From positions 1 to 21,586 of the forward strand of contig DATHSN010000169.1 in NCBI GenBank assembly GCA_035464115.1: a stretch of DNA of 21,586 bases. Reading direction: 5' to 3'. The DNA is from DATHSN01 sp035464115. GTDB lineage: Bacteria > Actinomycetota > Acidimicrobiia > Acidimicrobiales > SKKL01. Shown here one piece after another: positions 14,606 to 21,586 of the stretch (position 1 is its first letter; every line of letters starts with the position of its first letter). Both the position numbers and the translations under genes were made by a program. A model generated the notes under the pieces. It searched no databases and was not told the DNA's origin. It was given only the letters and a program-made list of their open reading frames with translations.

Positions 14606-15241
14606 CTACCCGGAGGCCCGGGCCGCCAGTGCGGCGCACGCCAGCTCGGCGAGGGCGGCGTGGCCGTCGGGGTCGGGGTGCAGGCCGTCGTCGGACCACA
14701 GCGCCGGGTCGGCGAGCAGCGCGTGGGCGTCGATCACCTCGATCCGAGGGTCGGCGGCGGCGCGACGCCGCACGTGGTCGTTGAGGGCGTCGACCCGCGC
14801 CGACAGCCGGGCCAGGCGGGTCGACCGCTGGGCGAAGAAGTCGGGGCAGGTCGACGTGAGCAGCACCTCGGCGTGGTCGAGGCACGCGTCGAGGAGCACG
14901 TCGACCCGCTCGGCCAGCACCCGCGCATCGCACCGGGGCGCCAACAGGTCGTTGGCTCCGGCGATCACGCTCACGCACCAGTGGCGGCCCGCGAGGAGGG
15001 GCAGCTGGTGGTCGATGACGTGCTGGATGGCCACCCCCGGCTCGGCGTGGTTCACGGCGACGTCGAGCACCCCGGCGGTGCGCAGCTCGTCGCCGGCTCG
15101 TCGTGCCCACCCACCCCGTGCGGGGTCGTCGCCGGTGCCGGCGGTGAACGAGTCGCCGAGGGCGATCCACGAGCGGGGCGTCGGTCCGATGCCGCGACCG
15201 TAGTCATGCGACCGCGCCCCGCTGGCTATGGCCGATGTCAC
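14606..15241 (-). CDS. SGNH/GDSL-family hydrolase
   Basis: This protein of about 211 residues is a serine esterase or lipase-like hydrolase of the SGNH clan. Block I is IALGDSFTAGTGDD with nucleophile Ser31. The oxyanion-hole Gly is in AEPGVAIQHV, block III is GANDLL, and block V is DDGLHPDPDGH with the catalytic Asp and His. No signal peptide is evident, so it is probably cytoplasmic; the substrate cannot be told from sequence. The stop is TAG at 14606-14608. The start is uncertain: the only nearby in-frame initiator is the GTG at 15241, about 26 codons before block I, and the frame stays open further upstream into the RND promoter. Its end faces ppc across the hairpin element. It diverges from the RND gene. 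Confidence 0.85.
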   Translation of the reverse strand: MTSAIASGARSHDYGRGIGPTPRSWIALGDSFTAGTGDDPARGGWARRAGDELRTAGVLDVAVNHAEPGVAIQHVIDHQLPLLAGRHWCVSVIAGANDLLAPRCDARVLAERVDVLLDACLDHAEVLLTSTCPDFFAQRSTRLARLSARVDALNDHVRRRAAADPRIEVIDAHALLADPALWSDDGLHPDPDGHAALAELACAALAARASG

Positions 15242-15286
15242 ACCGCAGAACGGTGCTTCGTGGGTCGCGGGGGCGCTCACGGTCCG

Positions 15287-15328
15287 TAACGTCGTGGGAG
15301 CGCGTCGGCCCCGCGGCGCGGTGGGAGG
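15287..15328 (+). promoter_or_regulatory. Promoter-like box and ribosome site of the RND gene
   Basis: TAACGT at 15287-15292 fits TANNNT. GGGAGG at 15323-15328 is a good Shine-Dalgarno sequence four bases before the GTG at 15333. Together they favour the GTG start over the in-frame ATG at 15228, which would put the promoter inside the coding region and add an unlikely non-membrane leader of 35 residues. Confidence 0.5.
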
Positions 15329-15332
15329 TCCC

Positions 15333-18074
15333 GTGCTGGTCGCCGTCGTCACCTTCTTCGCCCGTCGGGCTCGGCTCACGCTCGCGCTGTGGGCGGTGCT
15401 GCTCGTGTTCGGCGTCGTCAGCTACACCACCCTGTTGCCCCGCGAGGGGTTCCCCGCGGTCGACGTGCCGGTCGCGGTCGTGTCGGGTCCCTACTTCGTC
15501 GACGACCCCGAGCAGGTCGACACCGAGGTCGTGGTGCCCCTGACCGCCGTGATCGAGCAGGTCGAGGGCGTCGACTCGGTCACCTCGTTCGCCCGGCCCT
15601 CGTCGTTCGCGGTGCTCACCGAGTTCTCCGGCGACCTGACCTCGGTCGACGGCGCCGTGCTCCTGCGCGACGCCATCGCATCGGCCGAGGGCCTCCCCGA
15701 CGACCTGCTGGTCGACGTCCAAGCCATCGACGCCGCCCGCTTCCTGAACTCGTTCGATCTGCTGGTCGGCGTCACCGGCCCCGACGGCGCCACCGCCGCC
15801 GACCTCGACGCCGCCGCCGACGGGCTGGCGACCGCCCTGGCCACCGTCGACGGGGTCGACCGGGTCGAGGCCCAGCCCCTCGAGGAGGAGGGCGTCGACG
15901 GCGACGGTCAGCCCGTCGTCCGCCAGACCTCGTTCAACTCGCTCGCCGTCACCACCGGCGAGGGCCTCGACTTCCGCCCCTCGGTCTCGATCGGCGTGCG
16001 GGGCGTCGACGGCATCGACCAGATCACCCTGTCCGACCGGGTCGACGACGCCCTCACCAACGCCACCGCGTCGGGCGCGCTGCCCGACGGCTACACCGCG
16101 GTGATCGCCGCCGACTTCGCCGGCCAGATCCGCTCGCAGCTGGCCTCGCTGCAGTCCAACGCCCTCATCGGGGTGCTCGCCGTGGTGCTCGCCACCCTGG
16201 TGCTCATCAGCTGGCGGGCGTCGTTCATCGCTGCGCTGTTCGTGGTGACCGTCCTGGCCACCGTCATGGGCATCCTCTACCTGTTCGGCATCTCGCTGAA
16301 CACCATCTCGCTGTTCGGCGTGATCCTCTCGCTCGGCCTCTTCGTCGACGACGCCGTGGTCGTGGGCGAGGCCGTCGACGCGTTCAAGCAGCGCGGCGCC
16401 AGCGCCATCGACACGATCCGCGGCGCGATCCGCCGGGTCGGCACGGCCACGATCTCGGGCACCCTCACCACGATCCTCGTGTTCATGCCGCTGCTGTTCA
16501 TCACCGGTGTGCTCGGCGACTTCATCCGCCAGCTCCCGATCACCGTGATCATCGGGCTGTCGGTGTCGCTCGTCCTCTCTCTCGTGCTCATCCCCACCGC
16601 GGCACGGGTCCTGATCCTCAACGGTGAGCACCGCCCGAGCCCGCTGCACCGCATCGAGCAGCGGGTCGGCGACTTCGTGGCCTCGCTCCCCGCCCAGCTG
16701 CGCTCCGAGCACCGGTGGCGGGGTCGGCTCATCGCCGCCGGCGGCGTCGGCCTGTCGATCGCCGCGGTGATGGGCGGCGGGTTCTTCGCCGGCAAGGTCG
16801 GGTTCGACATCTTCCCGCAGGCCAGCGACGCCGACGTGATCGTCGTCGACCTGGCCTTCGATCCCGGCACCCCCATCGACCAGGCCACCGAGATCACCGA
16901 CGAGGTCGACCGGATCGTCGCCGACGAGCTCGGCGATCTGCTGGTCGGCGGCTTCTTGTTCGACGGCAGCGAGGCCTCGGCCACCAGCCAGTACGAGCTG
17001 GTGTCGTTCCGCGACCGCAACGTCACCGCCCCCGAGCTGGTCGACCGCCTCGAGCCCCGCCTGGCCGAGGTCGACGGCGCCCGGATCAGCGTCGAGCAGG
17101 TCTCCCAGGGGCCGCCCCGCAGCCAGTTCCCGTTCCAAGCCCAGGTCTACGGCGAGGACGTCGCCGCCGTGGCCACCCTCGCCGACGCGATCGCCGCCGA
17201 CCTCGACGGCGAAGAGCTCACCTTGGCGGGTGGGGCGACGGCCACCGTGGTGGAGACCGTCGTCGAGCTCGACGACGTGGTCGCCCGCAGCGACGGCCGC
17301 CGCTACGTCGAGGTGCGGGCCCGCTTCGACGTGGACGACGTGTCGAGCACCACCGCCGCCGCCCAGTCGTGGGTCGAGGATCGCTTCACCGCCGACGTGC
17401 TGGCCGACACCTACGGGCTCCCGGCCGACACCCTCGAGTTCGACCTCGGCATCGAGTCCGACAACGCCGAGTCGTTCGGCTCGACCGTCACCGCGTTCGT
17501 CGTCGCCCTGGTGCTCATGTTCGTGCTGCTGGTGATCCAGTTCCGGTCGCTCCTGCAGCCGCTGCTCGTGTTCCTCGCCATCCCGTTCACGTTCCTCGGC
17601 GTGTTCGGCGGCCTGTGGCTCACCGGGAACCCCATCAGCTTCCTCGTCACCCTCGGGCTCATCGGGCTCATCGGCATCGCGGTGAACAACACGATCCTGC
17701 TCACCGACTTCGCCAACCAGGAGCGCCGGGCCGGCGCCGACCGGGTCACCGCCATCGCCACCGCGGCCCGCCTGCGGTTCCGGGCGCTGGTCACCACATC
17801 GGTCACCACCATGGCGGGCCTCCTGCCCCTCGCCCTCACCGACCCGTTCTGGGAGCCGCTGGCGTTCACGATCGTGTTCGGCCTCATGTCGTCGACCGTG
17901 CTCGTGCTGCTGGCGTTCCCCTACTACTACCTGGGCATCGAGTGGCTCCGGGACGGCATCCGCGCCCGCAACCCGCTCCGCCGCCGGCCGGGGCTCGACC
18001 CCGACGACGCCGGCGGCTCCGGTGGCGATCCTGACGACACCCCGGCCCCGACGCCGGCCGCGGCCCCCGTCTGA
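15333..18074 (+). CDS. AcrB-like RND permease
   Basis: This 913-residue integral membrane protein is a proton-driven RND transporter of the AcrB/HAE type. After TM1 (about 15-31) and the first large extracytoplasmic region come TM helices 2-6, including GLFVDDAVVVGEAV with the paired TM4 aspartates Asp339 and Asp340. A second large loop and TM7-12 follow, including GIAVNNTILLTDF. The TM10 lysine of AcrB is replaced by Asn785, as in several Gram-positive and other RND proteins. The C-terminal tail is short and acidic/proline-rich. It is slightly shorter than E. coli AcrB (about 1050). No adaptor (MFP) or outer-membrane channel gene is adjacent, so it probably works alone or with distant partners. 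The substrate is unknown. Confidence 0.9.
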   Translation: MLVAVVTFFARRARLTLALWAVLLVFGVVSYTTLLPREGFPAVDVPVAVVSGPYFVDDPEQVDTEVVVPLTAVIEQVEGVDSVTSFARPSSFAVLTEFSGDLTSVDGAVLLRDAIASAEGLPDDLLVDVQAIDAARFLNSFDLLVGVTGPDGATAADLDAAADGLATALATVDGVDRVEAQPLEEEGVDGDGQPVVRQTSFNSLAVTTGEGLDFRPSVSIGVRGVDGIDQITLSDRVDDALTNATASGALPDGYTAVIAADFAGQIRSQLASLQSNALIGVLAVVLATLVLISWRASFIAALFVVTVLATVMGILYLFGISLNTISLFGVILSLGLFVDDAVVVGEAVDAFKQRGASAIDTIRGAIRRVGTATISGTLTTILVFMPLLFITGVLGDFIRQLPITVIIGLSVSLVLSLVLIPTAARVLILNGEHRPSPLHRIEQRVGDFVASLPAQLRSEHRWRGRLIAAGGVGLSIAAVMGGGFFAGKVGFDIFPQASDADVIVVDLAFDPGTPIDQATEITDEVDRIVADELGDLLVGGFLFDGSEASATSQYELVSFRDRNVTAPELVDRLEPRLAEVDGARISVEQVSQGPPRSQFPFQAQVYGEDVAAVATLADAIAADLDGEELTLAGGATATVVETVVELDDVVARSDGRRYVEVRARFDVDDVSSTTAAAQSWVEDRFTADVLADTYGLPADTLEFDLGIESDNAESFGSTVTAFVVALVLMFVLLVIQFRSLLQPLLVFLAIPFTFLGVFGGLWLTGNPISFLVTLGLIGLIGIAVNNTILLTDFANQERRAGADRVTAIATAARLRFRALVTTSVTTMAGLLPLALTDPFWEPLAFTIVFGLMSSTVLVLLAFPYYYLGIEWLRDGIRARNPLRRRPGLDPDDAGGSGGDPDDTPAPTPAAAPV

Positions 18075-18115
18075 CCCGAGGCGCGACGCCCCGGCGACGG
18101 GGTCCCGGACGCGAC

Positions 18116-18149
18116 GGCGCCCCGGTCACCGAGCGGTGACCGGGGCGCC
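18116..18149. terminator. Strong bidirectional terminator hairpin
   Basis: GGCGCCCCGGTCACC (18116-18130) and GGTGACCGGGGCGCC (18135-18149) form a perfect 15-base-pair stem with loop GAGC. It lies 42 bases after the RND stop and 12 bases beyond the stop of the minus-strand peroxiredoxin, exactly where a shared terminator for convergent genes is expected. A short TT follows on the plus strand. Confidence 0.85.
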
Positions 18150-18161
18150 TTCGTCGTCGGG

Positions 18162-18644
18162 CTAGAGCGCGCCGAGCACCGCGTCGGCCGAGCTCACGTT
18201 CAGGCCCGGGCCGGGCTCGACGGCGAGCCACGAGACCACCCCGTCGTCGATGATCATGGCGTAGCGCTGGTTGCGGGTGCCGAGGCCGAACCCGCTGCCG
18301 TCCATGGTGAGGCCGGTGGCCTCGGCGAAGTCGGCGTTGCCGTCGGCGAGCATCTTCACCGAGTCGCCGGCGTTCTGCGACGCCCCCCACGCGCCCATCA
18401 CGAAGGCGTCGTTCACCGAGATGCACGCCACGGTGTCGACGCCCTTGGCGTGCAGGTCCTCGGCGCGGATCACGAACCCGGGGAGGTGGTGGTCCGAGCA
18501 CGTCGGGGTGAACGCCCCGGGCACGCCGAACAGCACAACCTTGCCGGTGCCGAGCACCTCGCCCGTCTGCACGGGGGTCGGGCCGCTCTCGCCCATGGTC
18601 ATGATCTTCACGTCGGGGATGCGGTCGCCCACACTGATGGCCAT
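18162..18644 (-). CDS. Type II (Prx5-like) peroxiredoxin
   Basis: This 160-residue cytoplasmic thiol peroxidase reduces hydrogen peroxide and alkyl hydroperoxides. The active site is VPGAFTPTCSDHHLPGF, where Cys49 is the peroxidatic cysteine in the P-x3-T-x2-C motif. A second cysteine, Cys74 (VACISVND), stands 25 residues later, the spacing of the Cys51/Cys76 pair in type II peroxiredoxins. This suggests an atypical two-Cys mechanism with an intramolecular disulfide. NDAFVMGAWG and GTRNQRYAMIIDDGVV are further family features. Length is normal. The start has a strong ribosome site, AAGGAG, five bases upstream, and TAGGGT (complement of 18674-18679) is a plausible -10 box. The electron donor (thioredoxin, glutaredoxin or mycothiol-linked) is not shown by the context. 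Confidence 0.92.
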   Translation of the reverse strand: MAISVGDRIPDVKIMTMGESGPTPVQTGEVLGTGKVVLFGVPGAFTPTCSDHHLPGFVIRAEDLHAKGVDTVACISVNDAFVMGAWGASQNAGDSVKMLADGNADFAEATGLTMDGSGFGLGTRNQRYAMIIDDGVVSWLAVEPGPGLNVSSADAVLGAL

Positions 18645-18649
18645 CTGTG

Positions 18650-18679
18650 CTCCTTCTCGAGTCGGTGGCGATCACCCTA
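18650..18679 (-). promoter_or_regulatory. Ribosome site and -10 box of the peroxiredoxin gene
   Basis: Reading the minus strand, TAGGGT (complement of 18674-18679) is followed about 18 bases later by AAGGAG (complement of 18650-18655) and then, after five bases, by the ATG at 18644. Unlike several neighbours this gene has a leader with a strong Shine-Dalgarno sequence, suiting high expression. Confidence 0.5.
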
Positions 18680-18757
18680 GGGGCTGATGCGCGATCTCCG
18701 ACCCGATCGCCGGGACCTGCCCGCCGGCGTCACCGGTGCGACGGCCCGTGTTCGAAC

Positions 18758-18775
18758 GGTGTACACCTACCGCTC
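18758..18775 (+). promoter_or_regulatory. Palindrome and -10-like box before the acylase gene
   Basis: GGTGTACACC (18758-18767) is a perfect ten-base palindrome ending eight bases before the ATG at 18776. TACACC within it could act as a leaderless -10 box (TANNNT with the last base off). The overlap of palindrome and box suggests an operator, but a ten-base palindrome also arises by chance. Confidence 0.35.
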
Positions 18776-21313
18776 ATGCGCCGCTCGCTCTCCGCTCTCG
18801 TCGTCGCCGTCGTGCTGCTCGCAGGGTGCACCTCGACCGACGACGAGAGCGCCCCGACGACCTCGCCGCCCACCACCGAGGCCGACGGTGCCGGCACCGG
18901 TGGCGAGGCGCCGGACGACGCTCGCTACGAGGCGACGATCCGTCGCACCACCGACGGCGTGCCCCACGTGCGCGGCGCCACCTACGGCGACGTCGTGTTC
19001 GGCCAGGGGTGGGCCAGCCACGAGGACCACGCCTGCACCCTCGCCGAGCAGGTGATCCGGGTCCGCGGGGAGCGGGCCCGCTGGCTGGGCCCGGGCGACG
19101 ACGACGAGCACATCGAGTCCGACATGGCGTGGCGCCACCTCGGCATCCACGAGCTGGCGCTCGCCGACTGGGCCGAGGCCACCGACGACATCACCGAGAC
19201 CTTCGAGGCGTTCGCGGCGGGGTGGAACGCCCGCCACGACGAGGTCGGTGCCGACGGGGTCGCCGGCTGGTGCGCCGGGGCCGACTGGGTGCAGCCGGTC
19301 GACCCCGCCGACGTCTACGCCTACAGCCGGGCCATCACGCTCAACGCCAGCGGCGTCGCCCTCCTCGGCCTGCTGGGCCGGGCCCAGCCGCCCGCGACCG
19401 ACAGCGGCACCGACGCCGGTGACGAGGACGGGGCCGACGAGGACGCCCTCGCGGCGATGGCTCCCGTCGTCGAGCCCGCGCTGATCGGCAGCAACGGCTG
19501 GGCCATCGGGTCCGATCGCAGCGAGCAGGGCGGCGGGATGCTCGTCGCCAACCCCCACTTCCCGTGGGAGGGCAACCTGCGCTTCTGGGAGGTGCACCTC
19601 ACCAGCGACGACGGGATCGACGTGTACGGGGCCCAGCTGCTCGGGCTCCCCGGGGTGGGCATCGGGTTCACGTCGGGCGTGGCGTGGACCCACACCGTGT
19701 CGGCGGGCAAGCGCTTCACCGTCTACCGCCTGGACCTCACCGAGGGCGACCCGACGAGCTACCGCTACGACGGCGAGGATCGACCGCTCGAGGCCACCGA
19801 GGTCACCATCGAGGTCCTCCAGCCCGACGGCACGCTCGCGGAGACGACCCGCACCCTGTGGCGCAGCCACCACGGCCCGGTGCTCGACCTGCCCGGTGTC
19901 GGCTGGACCGCCGACACGGTGGTGGCCTACCGCGACGCCAACATCGACAACGACGAGTTCGCGGCCCAGTACCGGGCCATGAACGAGGCCCGGTCGCTCG
20001 ACGACCTGATCGCGGCCCACGCCACCCACACCGGCGTGCCGTTGTTCAACACCGTCGCCGTCGACGCCGACGGGCGGGCCTGGTACGCCGACACCTCGGC
20101 CACCCCGCTGCTCTCCGACGAGGCGCTCGCCGCCTGGGAGGCGGCCAAGGAGACCGACCTGGTGGTGGGCATCGCAGCCGACAACGGCCTGGTCCTGCTC
20201 GACGGCAGCACGTCGGCCTCGGAGTGGCAGGAGGTGCCCGGGGCCCGCGACCCCGGACTCGTCCCGTTCGACGCGATGCCGCAGGTCGAGCGGCGCGACT
20301 ACCTGTTCAACGCCAACGACAGCTTCTGGCTCCCCCACGCCGAGGCCGTGCTCGAGGGCGACTTCTCGCCACTCCACGGCGAGCAGCGCACCGGTCGCTC
20401 GCCTCGCACCCGCCAGAACGCCACCGTGCTCGGCGACGTCGGCCCCGACGGACCCGCCGGTCCCGACGGCCGCTTCTCGCTCGACGAGCTGGCCGAGCTG
20501 GCCCTCGACAACGAGGGCTTCACGGCTCGCGCCCTCAGAGGATCGCTCGTCGACCGCTGTCCGGCCGACGGGCTCGTCGACGTGCCCGAGCGGCTCGACG
20601 GCGACGACGTGGTCCTGCCGGCTGCCACCGTCGACGTGTCCGAGGCGTGCGCCGTGCTCGCCGCCTGGGACGGTCGCCACGACCTCGACTCGGTCGGGGC
20701 CGTGCTGTGGCGGGAGGTGGTGGCGCAGCTCCCGAGGAGCGAGGCGTTCGACGCCGGCGCGATCTGGGCCGAGCCGTTCGACCCGGCCCGCCCGGTCGCC
20801 ACGCCGAGCGGGCTCGCCCCCGCCTCCGCCGACGGGACCGACCTGGCGATGGTCTGGCTCGCCCGGGCGGTGCAGCTGCTCGACGTGGCCGGGGTCCCCG
20901 CGGACGTGCCCCTCGGCGACCTCCAGCAGGCCCCCCGCCGAGACGGCGTGCGGGTGCCGATCCACGGCGGCACCGAGGCCGAGGGCGTCACCAACAAGGT
21001 CGGCTGGGGCGGCTCCGACACGATGGAGGACACACCCGAGCGGGGCTCCCGGCTGGCGCCGTGGTCCGACCTCACCGCCGACGGCTACCCGATCAACAAC
21101 GGGACCAGCTTCGTGATGGCGGTGGACTTCGGGCCCGACGGCCCGGCGGCGCGGGCGATCCTCACCTACGGCAACACCGGTGACCGGGCGTCGCCCGTCT
21201 TCGCCCGCCAGACCGAGCGCTTCTCGGCCCAGGACTGGCGCGAGGTGGCGTTCACCGAGGCCGCCATCGCCGCCGACCCCGAGCTCACCGAGATCACGGT
21301 GCGAGGCGGGTGA
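18776..21313 (+). CDS. Penicillin/AHL acylase-family lipoprotein
   Basis: This 845-residue Ntn-hydrolase precursor cleaves amide bonds of acylated substrates (penicillins, acyl-homoserine lactones, lipopeptides). A lipoprotein signal, MRRSLSALVVAVVLLAGC with Cys18, and a Thr/Pro-rich linker place it outside the membrane. The alpha chain runs to about residue 238 and includes DGVPHVRGATYGDVVFGQGW. Autocleavage is predicted before Ser239 in IGSNGWAIGS. His at beta position 23 (LVANPHFPW), GVAWTHTVS and the catalytic asparagine in YLFNANDSFWLPH agree with PvdQ-type long-chain acylases more than with penicillin G acylase. The ATG at 18776 is chosen because it starts the signal peptide; the open frame extends 43 codons upstream. 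It diverges from the peroxiredoxin gene. The true substrate is unknown. Confidence 0.92.
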   Translation: MRRSLSALVVAVVLLAGCTSTDDESAPTTSPPTTEADGAGTGGEAPDDARYEATIRRTTDGVPHVRGATYGDVVFGQGWASHEDHACTLAEQVIRVRGERARWLGPGDDDEHIESDMAWRHLGIHELALADWAEATDDITETFEAFAAGWNARHDEVGADGVAGWCAGADWVQPVDPADVYAYSRAITLNASGVALLGLLGRAQPPATDSGTDAGDEDGADEDALAAMAPVVEPALIGSNGWAIGSDRSEQGGGMLVANPHFPWEGNLRFWEVHLTSDDGIDVYGAQLLGLPGVGIGFTSGVAWTHTVSAGKRFTVYRLDLTEGDPTSYRYDGEDRPLEATEVTIEVLQPDGTLAETTRTLWRSHHGPVLDLPGVGWTADTVVAYRDANIDNDEFAAQYRAMNEARSLDDLIAAHATHTGVPLFNTVAVDADGRAWYADTSATPLLSDEALAAWEAAKETDLVVGIAADNGLVLLDGSTSASEWQEVPGARDPGLVPFDAMPQVERRDYLFNANDSFWLPHAEAVLEGDFSPLHGEQRTGRSPRTRQNATVLGDVGPDGPAGPDGRFSLDELAELALDNEGFTARALRGSLVDRCPADGLVDVPERLDGDDVVLPAATVDVSEACAVLAAWDGRHDLDSVGAVLWREVVAQLPRSEAFDAGAIWAEPFDPARPVATPSGLAPASADGTDLAMVWLARAVQLLDVAGVPADVPLGDLQQAPRRDGVRVPIHGGTEAEGVTNKVGWGGSDTMEDTPERGSRLAPWSDLTADGYPINNGTSFVMAVDFGPDGPAARAILTYGNTGDRASPVFARQTERFSAQDWREVAFTEAAIAADPELTEITVRGG

Positions 21314-21334
21314 ACCGGGCGACGGCCGCGAGGG

Positions 21335-21365
21335 CGCGGGCCTTCGGGCGCGCTCGCGTCGCCAC
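21335..21365 (+). terminator. Weak hairpin after the acylase gene
   Basis: About 20-30 bases after the acylase stop, GCG-G-GCC, a TTCG loop and GGC-G-CGC can pair with one internal G-G mismatch. The short stem and missing U-tract make this a weak candidate. The rest of the 154-base gap shows only the ribosome site of the next gene. Confidence 0.25.
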
Positions 21366-21467
21366 ATCCTCATCTGCGACGGTCCCGGGACGATCTCTCT
21401 GGTGTCCGCCGAGATTGCCGCGGGCGCCCGGCGCTCCCAGCGCGACCGTCAACGAGGAGCTGCGCCC

Positions 21468-21586
21468 ATGACCCCCACCGCCGCACCCGTCGCCGCCGTG
21501 GAGCTCGTCGACGCCGCGCTCACCGCGGTGGCGCACCGGGCCCTGGTCCCCGTCGACGAGCTCGTGCTCGTGCTGCTCCCCCTCGG
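21468..21586 (+). CDS. Start of an unidentified gene, runs off the window
   Basis: Only the first 39 residues are visible. They begin MTPTAAPVAAVELVDAALTA and continue with a hydrophobic, valine/leucine-rich stretch (LVPVDELVLVLLPLG). A good ribosome site, GAGGAG at 21454-21459, lies eight bases before the ATG, and codon use matches the surrounding genes, so the start is credible. There is too little to name a family; an alanine-rich helix followed by a hydrophobic strand or helix is all that can be said. Confidence 0.6.
   Translation, partial: MTPTAAPVAAVELVDAALTAVAHRALVPVDELVLVLLPL

Noticed and set aside
13734..15170. Frames running through the ppc-flanking repeats that give NPGCG-x-RTHGSP or NRGCG-x-RTLGSP peptides
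   Set aside because: The peptides are simply the hairpin repeats read in frame. The frames overlap ppc and the SGNH gene and have no independent support.
15228..15332. ATG at 15228 as the start of the RND permease
   Set aside because: It adds 35 residues without membrane character, overlaps the start of the divergent SGNH gene, and ignores the GGGAGG ribosome site before the GTG at 15333.
18767..21373. 868-codon minus-strand frame opposite the acylase gene
   Set aside because: Low-complexity Gly/Val/Arg translation with no motif, antisense to a complete acylase. It is a composition artefact.
1..21586. tRNA, rRNA or riboswitch genes
   Set aside because: No tRNA-like cloverleaf with a T-loop GTTCRANYC and CCA-proximal stem, no rRNA-like conserved blocks, and no recognisable riboswitch core were seen on either strand by reading. 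A covariance-model scan was not possible.

Overview
The window comes from a very GC-rich genome whose codons end almost entirely in G or C. Together with an actinobacterial-style gene set, lipoprotein signals and leaderless promoter layouts (TANNNT six to eight bases before an ATG), this suggests a high-GC actinobacterium, probably of the Acidimicrobiia (Iamia/Ilumatobacter-like). The taxonomic call is inference from general character only. No rRNA, tRNA, CRISPR array, insertion sequence or phage gene was seen, and no gene-free stretch exceeds about 185 bases.

Left part (1-6912): the 3' end of a DUF1801 gene, then a tightly coupled two-gene recombination operon. This is an AddB-like iron-sulfur nuclease with a decayed Walker A, overlapping by 4 bases a full UvrD/RecB-type helicase-nuclease (AddA-like). 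It is followed by a terminator-like hairpin. Together they should form an AddAB-type double-strand-break resection machine.

Middle-left (6940-10154): a compact toxin-antitoxin pair (ribbon-helix-helix antitoxin plus Doc-type Fic toxin) with a palindromic operator lying on its promoter. After it come a small membrane protein with an RCK_C (TrkA-C) domain, an unrecognised 95-residue protein, a YkgJ-type cysteine-cluster protein and a YggT-like membrane protein with a proline-rich tail.

Middle (10209-15241): two minus-strand genes, a SIMPL/DUF541 lipoprotein and a 162-residue lipocalin-like protein. The second diverges from ppc, which encodes phosphoenolpyruvate carboxylase. The ppc promoter region holds a strong 9-bp inverted repeat. 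The ppc 3' flank holds two near-identical nested hairpins spaced exactly 60 bases apart and bracketed by a further outer inverted repeat. A minus-strand SGNH hydrolase converges on this element.

Right part (15287-21586): an AcrB-like RND permease without a visible adaptor gene, a strong bidirectional terminator, and a type II (Prx5-like) peroxiredoxin on the minus strand. Divergent from it is a lipoprotein of the penicillin/acyl-homoserine-lactone acylase (Ntn-hydrolase) family, and the window closes with the start of an unidentified gene. Most of these genes look like ordinary chromosomal housekeeping or envelope genes. The parts most worth a second look are the ppc-flanking hairpin element, the TA operator, the divergent ppc regulatory region, the AddB-like protein and the Trk-filter-like RCK_C membrane protein.
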